NCBI RefSeq assembly: GCF_000156575.1 | Contig: NZ_GG666044.1 | Location: forward strand, 382,487 to 429,201 | Direction: 5' to 3' | From: Anaerococcus lactolyticus ATCC 51172 | Lineage (GTDB): Bacteria; Bacillota; Clostridia; Tissierellales; Peptoniphilaceae | Length of the DNA stretch: 46,715 nt | Part shown: piece by piece, positions 7,951 through 16,545 of the stretch | Layout of the letters: every line of letters begins with the position of its first letter | Position numbering within the stretch: the first letter of the stretch is position 1 | Program-made: the position numbers and the translations under genes | Notes under the pieces: model-generated | What the model was told of the DNA's origin: nothing | Seen by the model: only the letters and a program-made list of their open reading frames with translations | The model's database searches: none

Positions 7951-10395
7951 TTATTTAACATTAACCTCTTGCCTAGCTTCTTTAGAAGCTTTCCTACCCT
8001 TAGTAATGTTTCTAAAACATAATTTATCGTTTTGAACGTAAAGCCTAATAGTCATTTCCTTATCAAGCTTATTATCCAAAATATCTTCGGCTAGCCTATC
8101 GTCTATCATCTTTGTGATGTGGCGTTCTAGTGGCCTTGCCCCGTATTCGGAGTTGAAACCTTCCTTTGCAAGTAAGTTTACTACCCTTTCATCAAAGGCG
8201 ATTTCTATGCCGATTTCATTAAGTCTATCCCTAGTTTTTTCAAGCATAAGACCGGTTATTTCCTTGATATCAGCTTCGCTTAGGGAATTAAACATAATTG
8301 TTTCATCAAGTCTGTTTAAAAATTCTGGTGCAAAGGAATCTTTTATGGCCTTGGTAATTATTTCTTTGTTGCGTTCGTTGTCAGCCTCTTGCTTATCTTC
8401 TGCTAGATCAAAACCAATTGATGTGGCCTTGGCTAGACTTGATACGCCAACATTTGAAGTCATGATTATAATTGTATTTTTAAAATCAATAGTCCTGCCC
8501 TGGCCATCTGTGAGCCTACCGTCATCTAAGATTTGAAGAAGGAGGTTGAAGACGTCTGGATGGGCCTTTTCGATTTCATCAAAGAGAATTACAGAATATG
8601 GATTTGTTCTTACTGCTTCAGTAAGTTGACCACCTTCCTCATAGCCTACATAGCCTGGAGGAGAGCCTACCATACGGCTTACGGCAAATTTTTCCATATA
8701 TTCACTCATGTCCATCCTAATCAACCTATCTTCTGAACCAAATAGGGATTTTGCCAAACTTTTGGCAAGGTAGGTCTTGCCTACACCTGTAGGTCCTACA
8801 AAAATGAAGGACCCGATTGGTTTTTTAGGATCTTTAAGGCCAACCCTCGCTCTTTTGATAGCGTGGGCAACAGACTTAATCGCTTCGTTTTGGCCTATAA
8901 CAGTGCCAGCTAAAATCTTATCAAGCTTAGCATACTTGGCCTTTTCATCTTCGGTAAGTCTTTCAACTGGGACTTTGGACCAAGATGCTACAATATTTGC
9001 TATATCGTCATAAGTTATAGCTAGCTTATAGCCTTCGCTTTCTTCTTCCTTTTCTTCTTCAAGGTCAAATTTCTTTTGGTTTATGATGTCACGAAGTTTT
9101 GCTGCCTTTTCAAAGTCTTGGTCAAGGACTGCCTGGTCTTTTTCCGCCTTCAATTTTTCCAAGATGTCCTCGTGGGTATCTATATCCTCTTGCTCATCAT
9201 CAAAGGCCAAAATCCTTAGCTTTGATGATGCTTCATCAATAAGGTCTATTGCCTTATCTGGCAAGTACCTATCAGTGATATACCTATCAGATAGGTCCAC
9301 AGCTGCATTTATGGCTTCTTCTGTTATTCTTACCTTATGGTGGTCTTCGTACATGGACTTGAGGCCTTCAATTATTTTTTTAGAATCCTCAAGACTTGGT
9401 TCATCGACCATCACTTCCTGCATACGACGGGCAAGAGCAGAGTCCTTTTCTACGTGTTTTCTGTATTCATCAATGGTTGTAGCGCCAATTATCTGTATGT
9501 CTCCCTTGGCTAGGATTGGCTTTAGGATATTGGCCGCATCCATAGAACCTTCGGCGGCACCAGCTCCTAAAACCATGTGGAACTCATCTATAAACAAAAT
9601 CAAATCATCACGATTAGAGGCTTCTTCAAATAACTTCTTAAGTCTGTCTTCAAAATCTCCCCTATACTTGGTGCCGGCTATCATTGATGCCAGATCAAGG
9701 CTCAAAATTGTTTTGCCCTTCATAATGGCAGGAAGGTTGCCTTTTACAATCTCGCTTGCAAGTCCTTCTGCAATGGCAGTTTTACCAACGCCTGGTTCAC
9801 CAATTAGGATTGGATTATTTTTTGTCCTTCTCATTAGGATTTGGATTATCCTTTTGATCTCATCTTCCCTGCCAATTACTGGGTCAATTTTTCCCGCTTC
9901 GGCTAAGTCATTGAGGTTTGTGCAATAATTTGTGATATTTTCGCTAAATTTAGAATTTGCGACTCCCTCTGACTTTTCTTGCCTCACCATAGATAGGAGT
10001 TGTTTTTTAATATTTTCTTTTTCCACTCCTGAGAGCAAGAACATTATATTTGTGAAGGAATCTTCGTCGTTTATGATAGCTAGAAGGACATCTTCTTCGC
10101 TAGTTGCAAGGGCACGCCTGTTGTTGGCATAAAACCTCGCAGTTTCCAAAATTTTCCTTACTTTTTTGCTATATTCTGTAGCAGGTCTCACTGCTGTGCC
10201 CCTGCCAATGTTGTTTATGACAATGGACCTCAAAAGCTCATAATTTGCTCCTGCCGCCTCCAGGGCCTTTGTCGCTTTTGACCCTGTTTTCATGAGGGCA
10301 AGAAGCAAGTGTTCGGTGCCTATATAGTCATGGTTTAGACTATAGGACTCACGCCTAGCCTGTTGGGTCAATTTATTTAATCTATTATTCTCCAT
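7951..10395 (-). CDS. clpC: ATP-dependent Clp protease ATPase subunit ClpC
   Basis: An 814-residue Hsp100 unfoldase that feeds proteins to ClpP. Visible in order: Clp N-terminal repeats (residues about 1-140), AAA domain 1 with Walker A GEPGVGKT and Walker B LILFIDEFH, a short UVR-type middle domain (DQDFEKAAKLRD) as in ClpC rather than ClpB, AAA domain 2 with GPTGVGKT, VILFDEIEKAH, sensor MTSNVG and arginine finger EFLNRLDE. The loop SIGF gives the IGF tripeptide that docks on ClpP. Both ATPase sites look intact. It overlaps mcsB by 11 bases and is the last gene of the ctsR operon. Length matches the family (about 810). Confidence 0.96.
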   Translation of the reverse strand: MENNRLNKLTQQARRESYSLNHDYIGTEHLLLALMKTGSKATKALEAAGANYELLRSIVINNIGRGTAVRPATEYSKKVRKILETARFYANNRRALATSEEDVLLAIINDEDSFTNIMFLLSGVEKENIKKQLLSMVRQEKSEGVANSKFSENITNYCTNLNDLAEAGKIDPVIGREDEIKRIIQILMRRTKNNPILIGEPGVGKTAIAEGLASEIVKGNLPAIMKGKTILSLDLASMIAGTKYRGDFEDRLKKLFEEASNRDDLILFIDEFHMVLGAGAAEGSMDAANILKPILAKGDIQIIGATTIDEYRKHVEKDSALARRMQEVMVDEPSLEDSKKIIEGLKSMYEDHHKVRITEEAINAAVDLSDRYITDRYLPDKAIDLIDEASSKLRILAFDDEQEDIDTHEDILEKLKAEKDQAVLDQDFEKAAKLRDIINQKKFDLEEEKEEESEGYKLAITYDDIANIVASWSKVPVERLTEDEKAKYAKLDKILAGTVIGQNEAIKSVAHAIKRARVGLKDPKKPIGSFIFVGPTGVGKTYLAKSLAKSLFGSEDRLIRMDMSEYMEKFAVSRMVGSPPGYVGYEEGGQLTEAVRTNPYSVILFDEIEKAHPDVFNLLLQILDDGRLTDGQGRTIDFKNTIIIMTSNVGVSSLAKATSIGFDLAEDKQEADNERNKEIITKAIKDSFAPEFLNRLDETIMFNSLSEADIKEITGLMLEKTRDRLNEIGIEIAFDERVVNLLAKEGFNSEYGARPLERHITKMIDDRLAEDILDNKLDKEMTIRLYVQNDKLCFRNITKGRKASKEARQEVNVK

Positions 10396-11362
10396 GGCTT
10401 TCCCCCATTTCTTTCATCAAAAATTCATACCTTCCGGCATCGAAATTTTCCTTATACTTGTGTGAAGAAAGATTTTTAATCAAATCGTTAATTTCTTCTT
10501 CACTAAACTTTGTCTTAAAGCCTAGAATCTGGTATTTTTTTAGCCTGTAAAGAGCCTTCATCATCTTATCTAGACTCTTAACCATCCCTGTTTCTAAGCT
10601 TTTTTCTATCAAATCTATCTCTTCTTCAATTTCCCTATCATCAATATTGTTTATAATCCTATAATCTCTCCTAAATCTCTTTTCGTTTTTTACTAGGGTT
10701 TCTAGATTTTTTTCTACCTTTTTAAGGTAGGCTTCAGGATTTTGCCTATAGTTACCGTAATTTTTTAACAAATAAAGGTCATCTGCATAAGACTTAAGAC
10801 CTTTTGGCACAAATTTCTGTGGGTAAAGGCCCGCATAAACCATCGCCTGCTCAAAGCCAGCATAGGTTTTTGGATTATCAATTAAACCAAATAAAAATAA
10901 CTTCATCCAAACTTCTAGGCCACCTCCTACATTTCTTGCCCCACTTGTGAGATATCCATATTCACTAGAAAAGGCAAAATCCAAGTGGTCATCAAGGATT
11001 TTTTCAATTTCGGTTGCCTTTTTATAAGCACCTATCAGATTCAAACCGAAATTTGAAATATTGATGGATAGGTGGTCTCTATCGTTAATTACAAGAGTGG
11101 TGTCACCCTCAAAAATAATGCCGACCTGGGCAAGTTTACCTGGAGCATCAGGACTTAAAACCATTTCGGAAATTAATTTATCAATAGTTCCATCATCCAA
11201 ATCAGAAAGTAAAACCAGCCTGTCTCCAAAAATATCCCTTGCCATATCCATCACAACCAAACTCTCATCATAGGTCATAGTTGTCGGAAAATCATAACCC
11301 TTTATGTTTCGTCTTAAAGATAGGTTTGTAGAGATTAAAACATCTTTTGCATAATCTATCAA
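10385..11362 (-). CDS. mcsB: McsB-like protein, apparently lacking protein-arginine-kinase residues
   Basis: By position (between mcsA and clpC) and by global similarity this is McsB, the enzyme that phosphorylates arginines and marks proteins for ClpCP. Compared with the Bacillus subtilis sequence as I recall it, key positions differ: the ATP-binding SSRIR segment is STNLS (residues 11-15), the catalytic NEEDH is NDRDH (93-97, Arg95 in place of Glu), TSCPTNVGTGLRAS is TSGARNVGGGLEVW (139-152, losing Cys and Arg), and the RGIYGEG segment is KGLKSYADD (187-195). It is also shorter (325 versus about 360). The frame is open and overlaps both neighbours, so it is a maintained gene, likely a pseudokinase or adaptor. 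Catalytic loss is inferred, not tested. Confidence 0.85.
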   Translation of the reverse strand: MIDYAKDVLISTNLSLRRNIKGYDFPTTMTYDESLVVMDMARDIFGDRLVLLSDLDDGTIDKLISEMVLSPDAPGKLAQVGIIFEGDTTLVINDRDHLSINISNFGLNLIGAYKKATEIEKILDDHLDFAFSSEYGYLTSGARNVGGGLEVWMKLFLFGLIDNPKTYAGFEQAMVYAGLYPQKFVPKGLKSYADDLYLLKNYGNYRQNPEAYLKKVEKNLETLVKNEKRFRRDYRIINNIDDREIEEEIDLIEKSLETGMVKSLDKMMKALYRLKKYQILGFKTKFSEEEINDLIKNLSSHKYKENFDAGRYEFLMKEMGESHGE

Positions 11363-11943
11363 TTTTTCACCTGCATATTTAATTTATCAATTTTTTCCTT
11401 AAGGTCTGCTGCCAACTCATAATCCTCTGTTTCTACAGATTCGTTGAGTCTTTGAGATAGGTTTTTTATCTCGTCAGCCACTTCCTTAAATTCTCTTTCT
11501 GCCCTTGGGTAAGCACCCTTGTACTCACTAAGGTTGTTGTAGGTCTTTAAAACCTTATCTGTCAGATTCTTATCGAGCTTATAGCAATAGGCACATCCAA
11601 AAACTCCATTTCTTATATTTGACCTTAAATTGCCACAGTAGGGGCAAGATTTTTCGTCAACATTTAAGATATAAGATAGGTCCTTGTTAGCTTGATTATA
11701 TTTATATTCATAAAATCCATCAATAACTTCCTCAAGGCTAGGAATAAACTTTTGCAAAAGTCCCTCCAAGTCCTTAGGATTAATAGAAATATTTTGTGAA
11801 CTAATTTTCCCTAGGTCTGAGCCCTCAGGTATATCTGCATATTTCTTCATACAATCCGAACAAAGATTTATATTATGACTGTTGCCATTAAAAATAACCT
11901 TCAGGCTTACGCTGGCTTCCTTGCCGCATTTATCACATTTCAT
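11359..11943 (-). CDS. mcsA: McsA, zinc-finger activator of the McsB/ClpC system
   Basis: A 194-residue protein with four Cys pairs in two treble-clef-like fingers: CDKCGK and CSDCMK at the N terminus, then CPYCGN and CAYCYK around residues 99-120. The C-terminal UVR motif (about 160-192, EDYELAADLKEKIDKL) is the usual ClpC-interacting segment. In B. subtilis McsA activates McsB and helps inactivate CtsR. It overlaps the mcsB start by four bases and follows ctsR by one base. All metal ligands look intact, in contrast with the degenerate McsB beside it. Confidence 0.93.
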   Translation of the reverse strand: MKCDKCGKEASVSLKVIFNGNSHNINLCSDCMKKYADIPEGSDLGKISSQNISINPKDLEGLLQKFIPSLEEVIDGFYEYKYNQANKDLSYILNVDEKSCPYCGNLRSNIRNGVFGCAYCYKLDKNLTDKVLKTYNNLSEYKGAYPRAEREFKEVADEIKNLSQRLNESVETEDYELAADLKEKIDKLNMQVKN

Positions 11944-11944
11944 A

Positions 11945-12406
11945 CTAACTCCTTGCCAAAATACTCAACAAAAGGCTCTTAACAATCGATGACCTTACGG
12001 TGTTTCTCCCCTTGGCTTCTATATCTGCAAGGGTCTTATCACTTGCTGCATACCTTGCCATCAGGTATTCGTTTTTGTTAAAATATTGCCTCTCGTATAA
12101 GTCTCTAAAGAGATTATTTGCCCTTGATTCACTCATTTCTTTAGCCAAATTCCTAAGTAAATAGGAAATATAGTCATCTTCTTCAACAATGGTTATTATT
12201 TTTATAAACCCATTGCCACCACGTTTGCTCTCAATCAAGTAGCCGTTGTGAGGGGTAAACCTGGTTGAAAGAACGTAATTAATTTGGCTTGGCGAACAAT
12301 CAAACTGACTCGCCAACTCATTTCTACCGATTTCTAAGGCTCCATCAACGCTATCTTCGAGCATGAGCTTTAGAAATCTTTCTATTTGATTAGTTAAACC
12401 TGCCAT
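11945..12406 (-). CDS. ctsR: CtsR, transcriptional repressor of class III heat-shock genes
   Basis: A 153-residue repressor. The N-terminal winged-helix region reads GRNELASQFDCSPSQINYVL and the glycine-rich wing ESKRGGNGFIKI, both hallmarks of CtsR; the wing arginine is a heat-sensing and McsB-target site in Bacillus. The C-terminal dimerisation domain follows. It is the first gene of the operon ctsR-mcsA-mcsB-clpC and is preceded by a matching operator, so autoregulation is likely. Start ATG at 12406 has GACAGGAGAT upstream. Confidence 0.95.
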   Translation of the reverse strand: MAGLTNQIERFLKLMLEDSVDGALEIGRNELASQFDCSPSQINYVLSTRFTPHNGYLIESKRGGNGFIKIITIVEEDDYISYLLRNLAKEMSESRANNLFRDLYERQYFNKNEYLMARYAASDKTLADIEAKGRNTVRSSIVKSLLLSILARS

Positions 12407-12430
12407 AATCTCCTGTCTTTCTCTATTTTT

Positions 12431-12460
12431 AGGTCAAAGCTTACTGACTATCTCTGACCA
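12431..12460 (-). promoter_or_regulatory. CtsR operator
   Basis: On the minus strand TGGTCAGAGATAGTCAGTAA matches the CtsR heptad direct repeat (GGTCAAA-N3-GGTCAAA) with small deviations. An additional inverted half-site, GCTTTGACCT, follows at 12431-12440. It lies 25-55 bases upstream of ctsR. A candidate promoter (TTGTAA, 16 bases, TATAGT) is further upstream near 12500-12530. Confidence 0.75.
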
Positions 12461-12542
12461 TTGCCTTTAAAATAAAAGAAGCCTCGCTTCCTAAATAAAC
12501 TATACTGGTTTAGTCGGAATTTACAATACCAATTTGTTTTAT

Positions 12543-12574
12543 AAAAAAGTGCCCTAGAAAATTTCCGGGCACTT
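12543..12574 (-). terminator. Intrinsic terminator after the Zn peptidase gene
   Basis: AAGTGCCC / GGGCACTT hairpin followed by six T on the minus strand. It separates the peptidase gene from the ctsR operon. Confidence 0.75.
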
Positions 12575-12664
12575 GGCTTATAATTTGCATTGATTCAAAT
12601 TTTTCTAGCTTGTTCTAAATATTACGAGTATAACTACTTGTTTTAAACTTAGATTTAATAAATC

Positions 12665-13366
12665 CTAGTCACGCCTACTCCTATTGCCAAATAAGAGAAA
12701 GAGTCTTAACAATTGAAGGGCTGTGGCAAGGGTAGCTGCCACATAGGTAAGGGCTGCTGAACCAAGCATATCCTTAGCTCCCGGGATTTCACTTTCATCT
12801 AGGATATGAGTCTTTTCAAGGGCAAGGATAGCTCTTCTTGACGCATCAAATTCCACAGGTAAAGTTACGATTTGAAATAAAAGTGTGAGTGAAAATAGGG
12901 CAAGACCTATGGTTACTAGCTTAGGTTGGGATAAAAATACCCCTACCAAAAGAATTGGAAAAGATAATCTTGATCCAAAATTAACTGCTGGCACAATAAA
13001 AGATTTAACCCTAAGAGGGATATAGCCTTCCTTAAATTGGATAACGTGGCCAATCTCATGGAGAGCCACAGCCAAAGAAGCAATTGAGCTATCCTCAAAA
13101 GAAGTAGCAGAAAGGGCGACTTCCTTGGTCATAGGATTAAAATAATCTGACAAGGACCCACCTACCCTCTTGATAGAAATATCCCTGTAATTGTTGTAAT
13201 CAAGCACCATCTGGGCAGCCTCAGCCCCAGTCAACCCACGTTTAGACCTGATTTTTCTGTATTTATTAAATTTTGCATTTATATTAGCCTGGGCAAACAT
13301 TGAAATCACAAGGCCTATCAAGACTAAAAAATAAGTTCTATCAAAATAAAATCCGTATGGATACAT
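12665..13366 (-). CDS. Membrane zinc metallopeptidase, YugP family
   Basis: A membrane protein of 233 residues with an N-terminal transmembrane segment (YFLVLIGLVISMFAQ), the zinc-binding motif HEIGHVIQ, and two to three further hydrophobic helices. The motif LTGAEAAQMVLD near the N terminus and the Asp/Ser-rich FDASRRAI segment are typical of the YugP family. I place the start at the ATG at 13366 (MYPYGFYFDRTYF) with CGAGGAAG upstream; a longer reading to 13429 lacks a ribosome site. Substrate is unknown. Confidence 0.88.
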   Translation of the reverse strand: MYPYGFYFDRTYFLVLIGLVISMFAQANINAKFNKYRKIRSKRGLTGAEAAQMVLDYNNYRDISIKRVGGSLSDYFNPMTKEVALSATSFEDSSIASLAVALHEIGHVIQFKEGYIPLRVKSFIVPAVNFGSRLSFPILLVGVFLSQPKLVTIGLALFSLTLLFQIVTLPVEFDASRRAILALEKTHILDESEIPGAKDMLGSAALTYVAATLATALQLLRLFLLFGNRSRRD

Positions 13367-13529
13367 AATCTTCCTCGTTTCTATTTTCAAAAAATTGGTA
13401 TTAAATCTATTATATTCAGGTTTTCTCAAAAGTCAAAGAAGGTCAGTTTTTCACTAGTGAGTCTATTATTCCAGGAATATTTTCTTTCAGCTTTAGTTTT
13501 AAATTTATTTTTATCTTATATTATTTCTT

Positions 13530-13880
13530 AGTCATTTACATGACCACTCCGTAAAAAGGGGACCCCAGGGGAACGTTCCGCACGTTCCCCCATCGGGTCC
13601 CCTTAAACCCCTTCCGTTACCCCCTCCGAGCGGCCCCTCTCGGGGGACAATGTGTTTACCTTCGGCAAACTGTTGGTAATAAGAATACCTTGTTTTAGTT
13701 AGTTTATATCCTTACTGATTTCTAATCATCAGGTTGCTAAAAATCGCAAACTCGCTTACGCTCAAACATGCGATTTTTTAACGCAACCCTTGATTAGAAA
13801 TCTTTACCCGATAAAGGAGAGAATTAGTCTCGGGGTTCCAGAATTTGCCTGGCTAATTTGGCTTTGCCAGGCTTTGCTTA
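13530..13880 (+). repeat. Composite structured repeat, copy 2 (modules B-A-C)
   Basis: The same B-A-C order as copy 1 but on the plus strand. Module B (13530-13672) opens with GTCATTTACATGAC; its double stem is AAGGGGACCC / GGGTCCCCTT enclosing GGGGAACG / CGTTCCCC with the same loop TTCCGCA as copy 1. Module A (13717-13802) pairs GATTTCTAATCA with TGATTAGAAATC, GGTTGC with GCAACC and AATCGC with GCGATT around a loop containing ACTCGCTTACGCTCA. Module C (13803-13877) ends with GCCTGGC / GCCAGGC. Stem sequences differ from copy 1 while pairing is kept. No T-run terminator is seen here. The gap 13430-13529 holds nothing recognisable. Confidence 0.8.
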
Positions 13881-13922
13881 TATTAGTTTTCTTCTTTGGT
13901 TTTTATTTTTCCAATTTTTTAT

Positions 13923-14561
13923 CTATTTATATTTGATATAGGTATCAAAAGTAGGGTCGAATTTTTCTAGAAATTTATTCTTAAGCTTTGTGGCCAAAGG
14001 GTCTGTGTTGTCGGCTTCGAAGAAAATTTCTTTGTATTTTCCAAATAAATAAATTAACAAGTCATTTATAAAGTCATCTGCAAGTTTTTCCTCAAAACCT
14101 GCTAGGTAGGCGATTTCTTCGTTTTCTTGAAAGGCCGCCAGTATCATTTCTCCATTTTTTTCATAATAGAAAGCTTGATCTGGGAGGATTTCTTTGAATT
14201 TTTCATATTCTACAGTCAGAGGGCTTACTTGTTCGTGGGTTTTTTTGTAGTATCTAAAAACCAAGTTGCTTGCCTTTTCATAAGCCATTTCTCCCTTGTT
14301 TGTTAGCTTTGTTTCAAATCTTTTTGGCCCTAGGGGATTTTTCAAATCTTCTCTGCTTACTTCTACCTCGTAACATTTTCTTTTAAGGATAAAACCAGCC
14401 TTTTTCAAAAGCTCAATTAAGTCTATCTGATTAGAATCAACTCCTATTTGAAGAGGCTTCTCCTTGGCCAAAGCCATAAAATCATCCAAACTCACCTTTT
14501 TTATATCATTTATTTTTATATATGTATGCTTGTTGTGAAATTCATTTGTAAAAATTTCCAT
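13923..14561 (-). CDS. Hypothetical protein, possible GNAT-like fold
   Basis: A 212-residue soluble protein I do not recognise with certainty. No signal peptide or membrane helix. The C-terminal half (YEKNGEMILAAFQENEEIAYLAGFEE and DTYIKYK at the end) has the strand-rich pattern of some degenerate acetyltransferases, and the next upstream gene is a clear GNAT, but the acetyl-CoA loop is not evident. It is 56 bases downstream of that gene and probably cotranscribed. It converges on composite repeat copy 2. Confidence 0.7.
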   Translation of the reverse strand: MEIFTNEFHNKHTYIKINDIKKVSLDDFMALAKEKPLQIGVDSNQIDLIELLKKAGFILKRKCYEVEVSREDLKNPLGPKRFETKLTNKGEMAYEKASNLVFRYYKKTHEQVSPLTVEYEKFKEILPDQAFYYEKNGEMILAAFQENEEIAYLAGFEEKLADDFINDLLIYLFGKYKEIFFEADNTDPLATKLKNKFLEKFDPTFDTYIKYK

Positions 14562-14617
14562 AATTAACCTCTCATACTCATAATTTTCAAAATGAAATGT
14601 AGATATGCACCCCCAAA

Positions 14618-15049
14618 TTATTTTATTTCCAACACCATCTTCACATGTTCAATCCCATCGAGCAAAAAGATCTCAGAGTCTTCCACAAAGCCAGCCTTGG
14701 CATATAAATTTTTGGCGTAGGTTTGAGCTTCGATTTTGATTTCCTTGGTATTATAACACTTTTTCGCTGCCTCTATTGCCTCTTTTAAGATCAAACTGCC
14801 GAGGCCTTGTCTTCTTTTTTTTGCAATTACCCTGCCTAGATGGATATCGCCAGCTTCCTCATAAAGTCTAGCGTAGGCTAATATTTGACCACCATCCTTA
14901 AAGTAAATGTGAATGGCATCAAGGTCTTTGCCGTCTATTTCCTGATATGGGCAAGCTTGTTCTACAACAAAGACATCTACCCTGAGCCTTAGGATTTCGT
15001 AAAGATCAAAGGTAGTTAGTTCTCCAAATTTTTTTACAAAAATTTTCAT
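14618..15049 (-). CDS. GNAT family N-acetyltransferase, ElaA-like
   Basis: A 143-residue acetyltransferase. The N-terminal LYEILRLRVDVFVVEQACPY with EIDGKDLDAIH is the typical opening of the ElaA subgroup, and LGRVIAKKRRQGLGSLIL contains the acetyl-CoA binding R-x-x-G-x-G/A loop. I chose the ATG at 15049 (MKIFVKKFGEL) with GGAGATTTTA upstream; a longer frame to 15130 would overlap the radical SAM gene out of frame. Acceptor substrate unknown. Confidence 0.85.
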   Translation of the reverse strand: MKIFVKKFGELTTFDLYEILRLRVDVFVVEQACPYQEIDGKDLDAIHIYFKDGGQILAYARLYEEAGDIHLGRVIAKKRRQGLGSLILKEAIEAAKKCYNTKEIKIEAQTYAKNLYAKAGFVEDSEIFLLDGIEHVKMVLEIK

Positions 15050-15068
15050 ATTAAAATCTCCTCGATTT

Positions 15069-15950
15069 TTATATGGCCCTACCCTGGTTTTTGCCATCCA
15101 AAATATAATCAGGCAAACTTTTAAGGGCATCTTTCAATTTCTCTATCATTTTTTCCTTATTTCTCATGTGGCTTGTGACTTTTACCAAGTTTACGATATG
15201 ACCAGAGGAATAGAGAACGTCACCAGGGACTTCCAAATTTTCCAAAAGAGTAATTTGCTCTTCAAGATTTTCCCTGTTGGTGGTCTCTGTAAACTCGCTC
15301 CTTTCTCGCATTTTGTATAACTTAGACCCGTGCTGGACATCTGTCGACATTATAAAAATCCCCTTGGCAGGATAATAATTTAAAAATTCTGCAGTGGCAA
15401 GGGCGTTTTCATAAGATTTACCAGCTCCTTTTATACCCTGCATGACAATGGCAAAGTAATCCATGCCGGCGGCCTTCATCTTATCAAGTCCTTCGTAATA
15501 GTCGCCAAGGTCTGCACCCTTATTAATCCAAAAAAGGACCTCCGGGTCCCCTGTCTCAACTCCAAACCAGAGCTCATTGTAGCCCGCTTTTTTTAAGAGC
15601 TTCATATCTTCAACCGACTTGTTTTTTAGGTTATAAAAACTAGCGTAGGACGTAATAGTTTTGACTTCTGGCAAGTATTTATGAATTAAATTTGACATTT
15701 CTAAAAGCCTTTTTGTAGGTAGGACAAAAGGGTCTCCATTTAGCAAGTAAATCCTCTCAATAGGCATTGGATAAGTCTTGCTTATCTCGATAATGTCGCT
15801 TTCTATATGGCGAAGGGGTGAGATGCCAAATCTTGTGTTATGATACATCGTACAAAAAGCACAAGCATTGTGCGAACACCCATAAGTCACCTCAAGTAAG
15901 GGAGTGTAGGCTTCGAGAGGAGGCCTATAAACTTCTCCAGTATAATGCAT
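15069..15950 (-). CDS. Radical SAM protein
   Basis: A 293-residue radical SAM enzyme. The cluster-binding motif is GCSHNACAFCTMY (Cys25, Cys30, Cys33), i.e. C-x4-C-x2-C rather than the standard C-x3-C-x2-C. The following region has ELWFGVETGDPEVL, a radical SAM substrate/SAM-binding signature (the GG-E-T position), and a Rossmann/TIM-barrel-like pattern with YAIVMQGIKG. The reaction cannot be assigned. It is followed 19 bases later by the GNAT gene, suggesting cotranscription. Confidence 0.85.
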   Translation of the reverse strand: MHYTGEVYRPPLEAYTPLLEVTYGCSHNACAFCTMYHNTRFGISPLRHIESDIIEISKTYPMPIERIYLLNGDPFVLPTKRLLEMSNLIHKYLPEVKTITSYASFYNLKNKSVEDMKLLKKAGYNELWFGVETGDPEVLFWINKGADLGDYYEGLDKMKAAGMDYFAIVMQGIKGAGKSYENALATAEFLNYYPAKGIFIMSTDVQHGSKLYKMRERSEFTETTNRENLEEQITLLENLEVPGDVLYSSGHIVNLVKVTSHMRNKEKMIEKLKDALKSLPDYILDGKNQGRAI

Positions 15951-16017
15951 AAAGTCTCCTTTCCTTTTATCTACTATACCTGATAATACTTTTTTACATT
16001 ATCAAAAAACACACATA

Positions 16018-16043
16018 AAAATGACCCAAAGGCCGGGTCATTT
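16018..16043. terminator. Intrinsic terminator at the stop of the small membrane gene
   Basis: AAAATGACCC / GGGTCATTTT with a seven-base loop; T-rich on the minus strand. It directly abuts the stop codon of the 115-residue membrane protein. Confidence 0.75.
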
Positions 16044-16390
16044 TATAAATTTATAAGTCCAAAAGTCAAAAACATGAGATATTCTTTAATGAAATCCATG
16101 AACGTCTTATCAAATCCAATTCCAATTACTATATAAAATACGTGCACTGCAGCAAATATCACCACGAAGAGCAAAATGAGGTTGTCGTATTTTTTTCTTA
16201 AGAAAATCCCAATAATAATCAGCCACAAGGACAGGCTTAGGGGCAAGAGGACTGGGTTTAAAAAAGTATTTTCAAAATCATATCCAAGACCAAAGTCTTC
16301 CCCAAGAAAGATAAACAAAACAGTATAAGCGATTACAAGTAGGCTTGCTAGACAATATAGGTTTCGTTTTTTGTCATAATTCTTATCCAT
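16043..16390 (-). CDS. Small membrane protein of unknown function
   Basis: A 115-residue protein with about four hydrophobic segments (YCLASLLVIAYTVLFIFLG, LLPLSLSLWLIIIGIFL, LILLFVVIFAAVHVFYIVIG and a shorter C-terminal one) and a charged N terminus (MDKNYDKKRN). I do not recognise the family. The start has AAAGGATCTGAT upstream. It is a stand-alone unit between two terminators. Confidence 0.7.
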   Translation of the reverse strand: MDKNYDKKRNLYCLASLLVIAYTVLFIFLGEDFGLGYDFENTFLNPVLLPLSLSLWLIIIGIFLRKKYDNLILLFVVIFAAVHVFYIVIGIGFDKTFMDFIKEYLMFLTFGLINL

Positions 16391-16472
16391 ATCAGATCCT
16401 TTTATTACAAAATTTAATCAGGTTTTCTTATATCTATTATATCACATTTATAACTAAAGTATGTTTTTACAT

Positions 16473-16507
16473 AAAAAGAAGTGGGCATTGTGCCCACCAT
16501 CTTTTTC
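16473..16507 (-). terminator. Intrinsic terminator of the arc cluster
   Basis: GTGGGC / GCCCAC stem with flanking A- and T-runs; on the minus strand it ends in five T about 40 bases after arcC. Confidence 0.8.
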
Positions 16508-16545
16508 AGAAGTCTATTGATTTTTAAATTTTAAGCAATGCTTTC

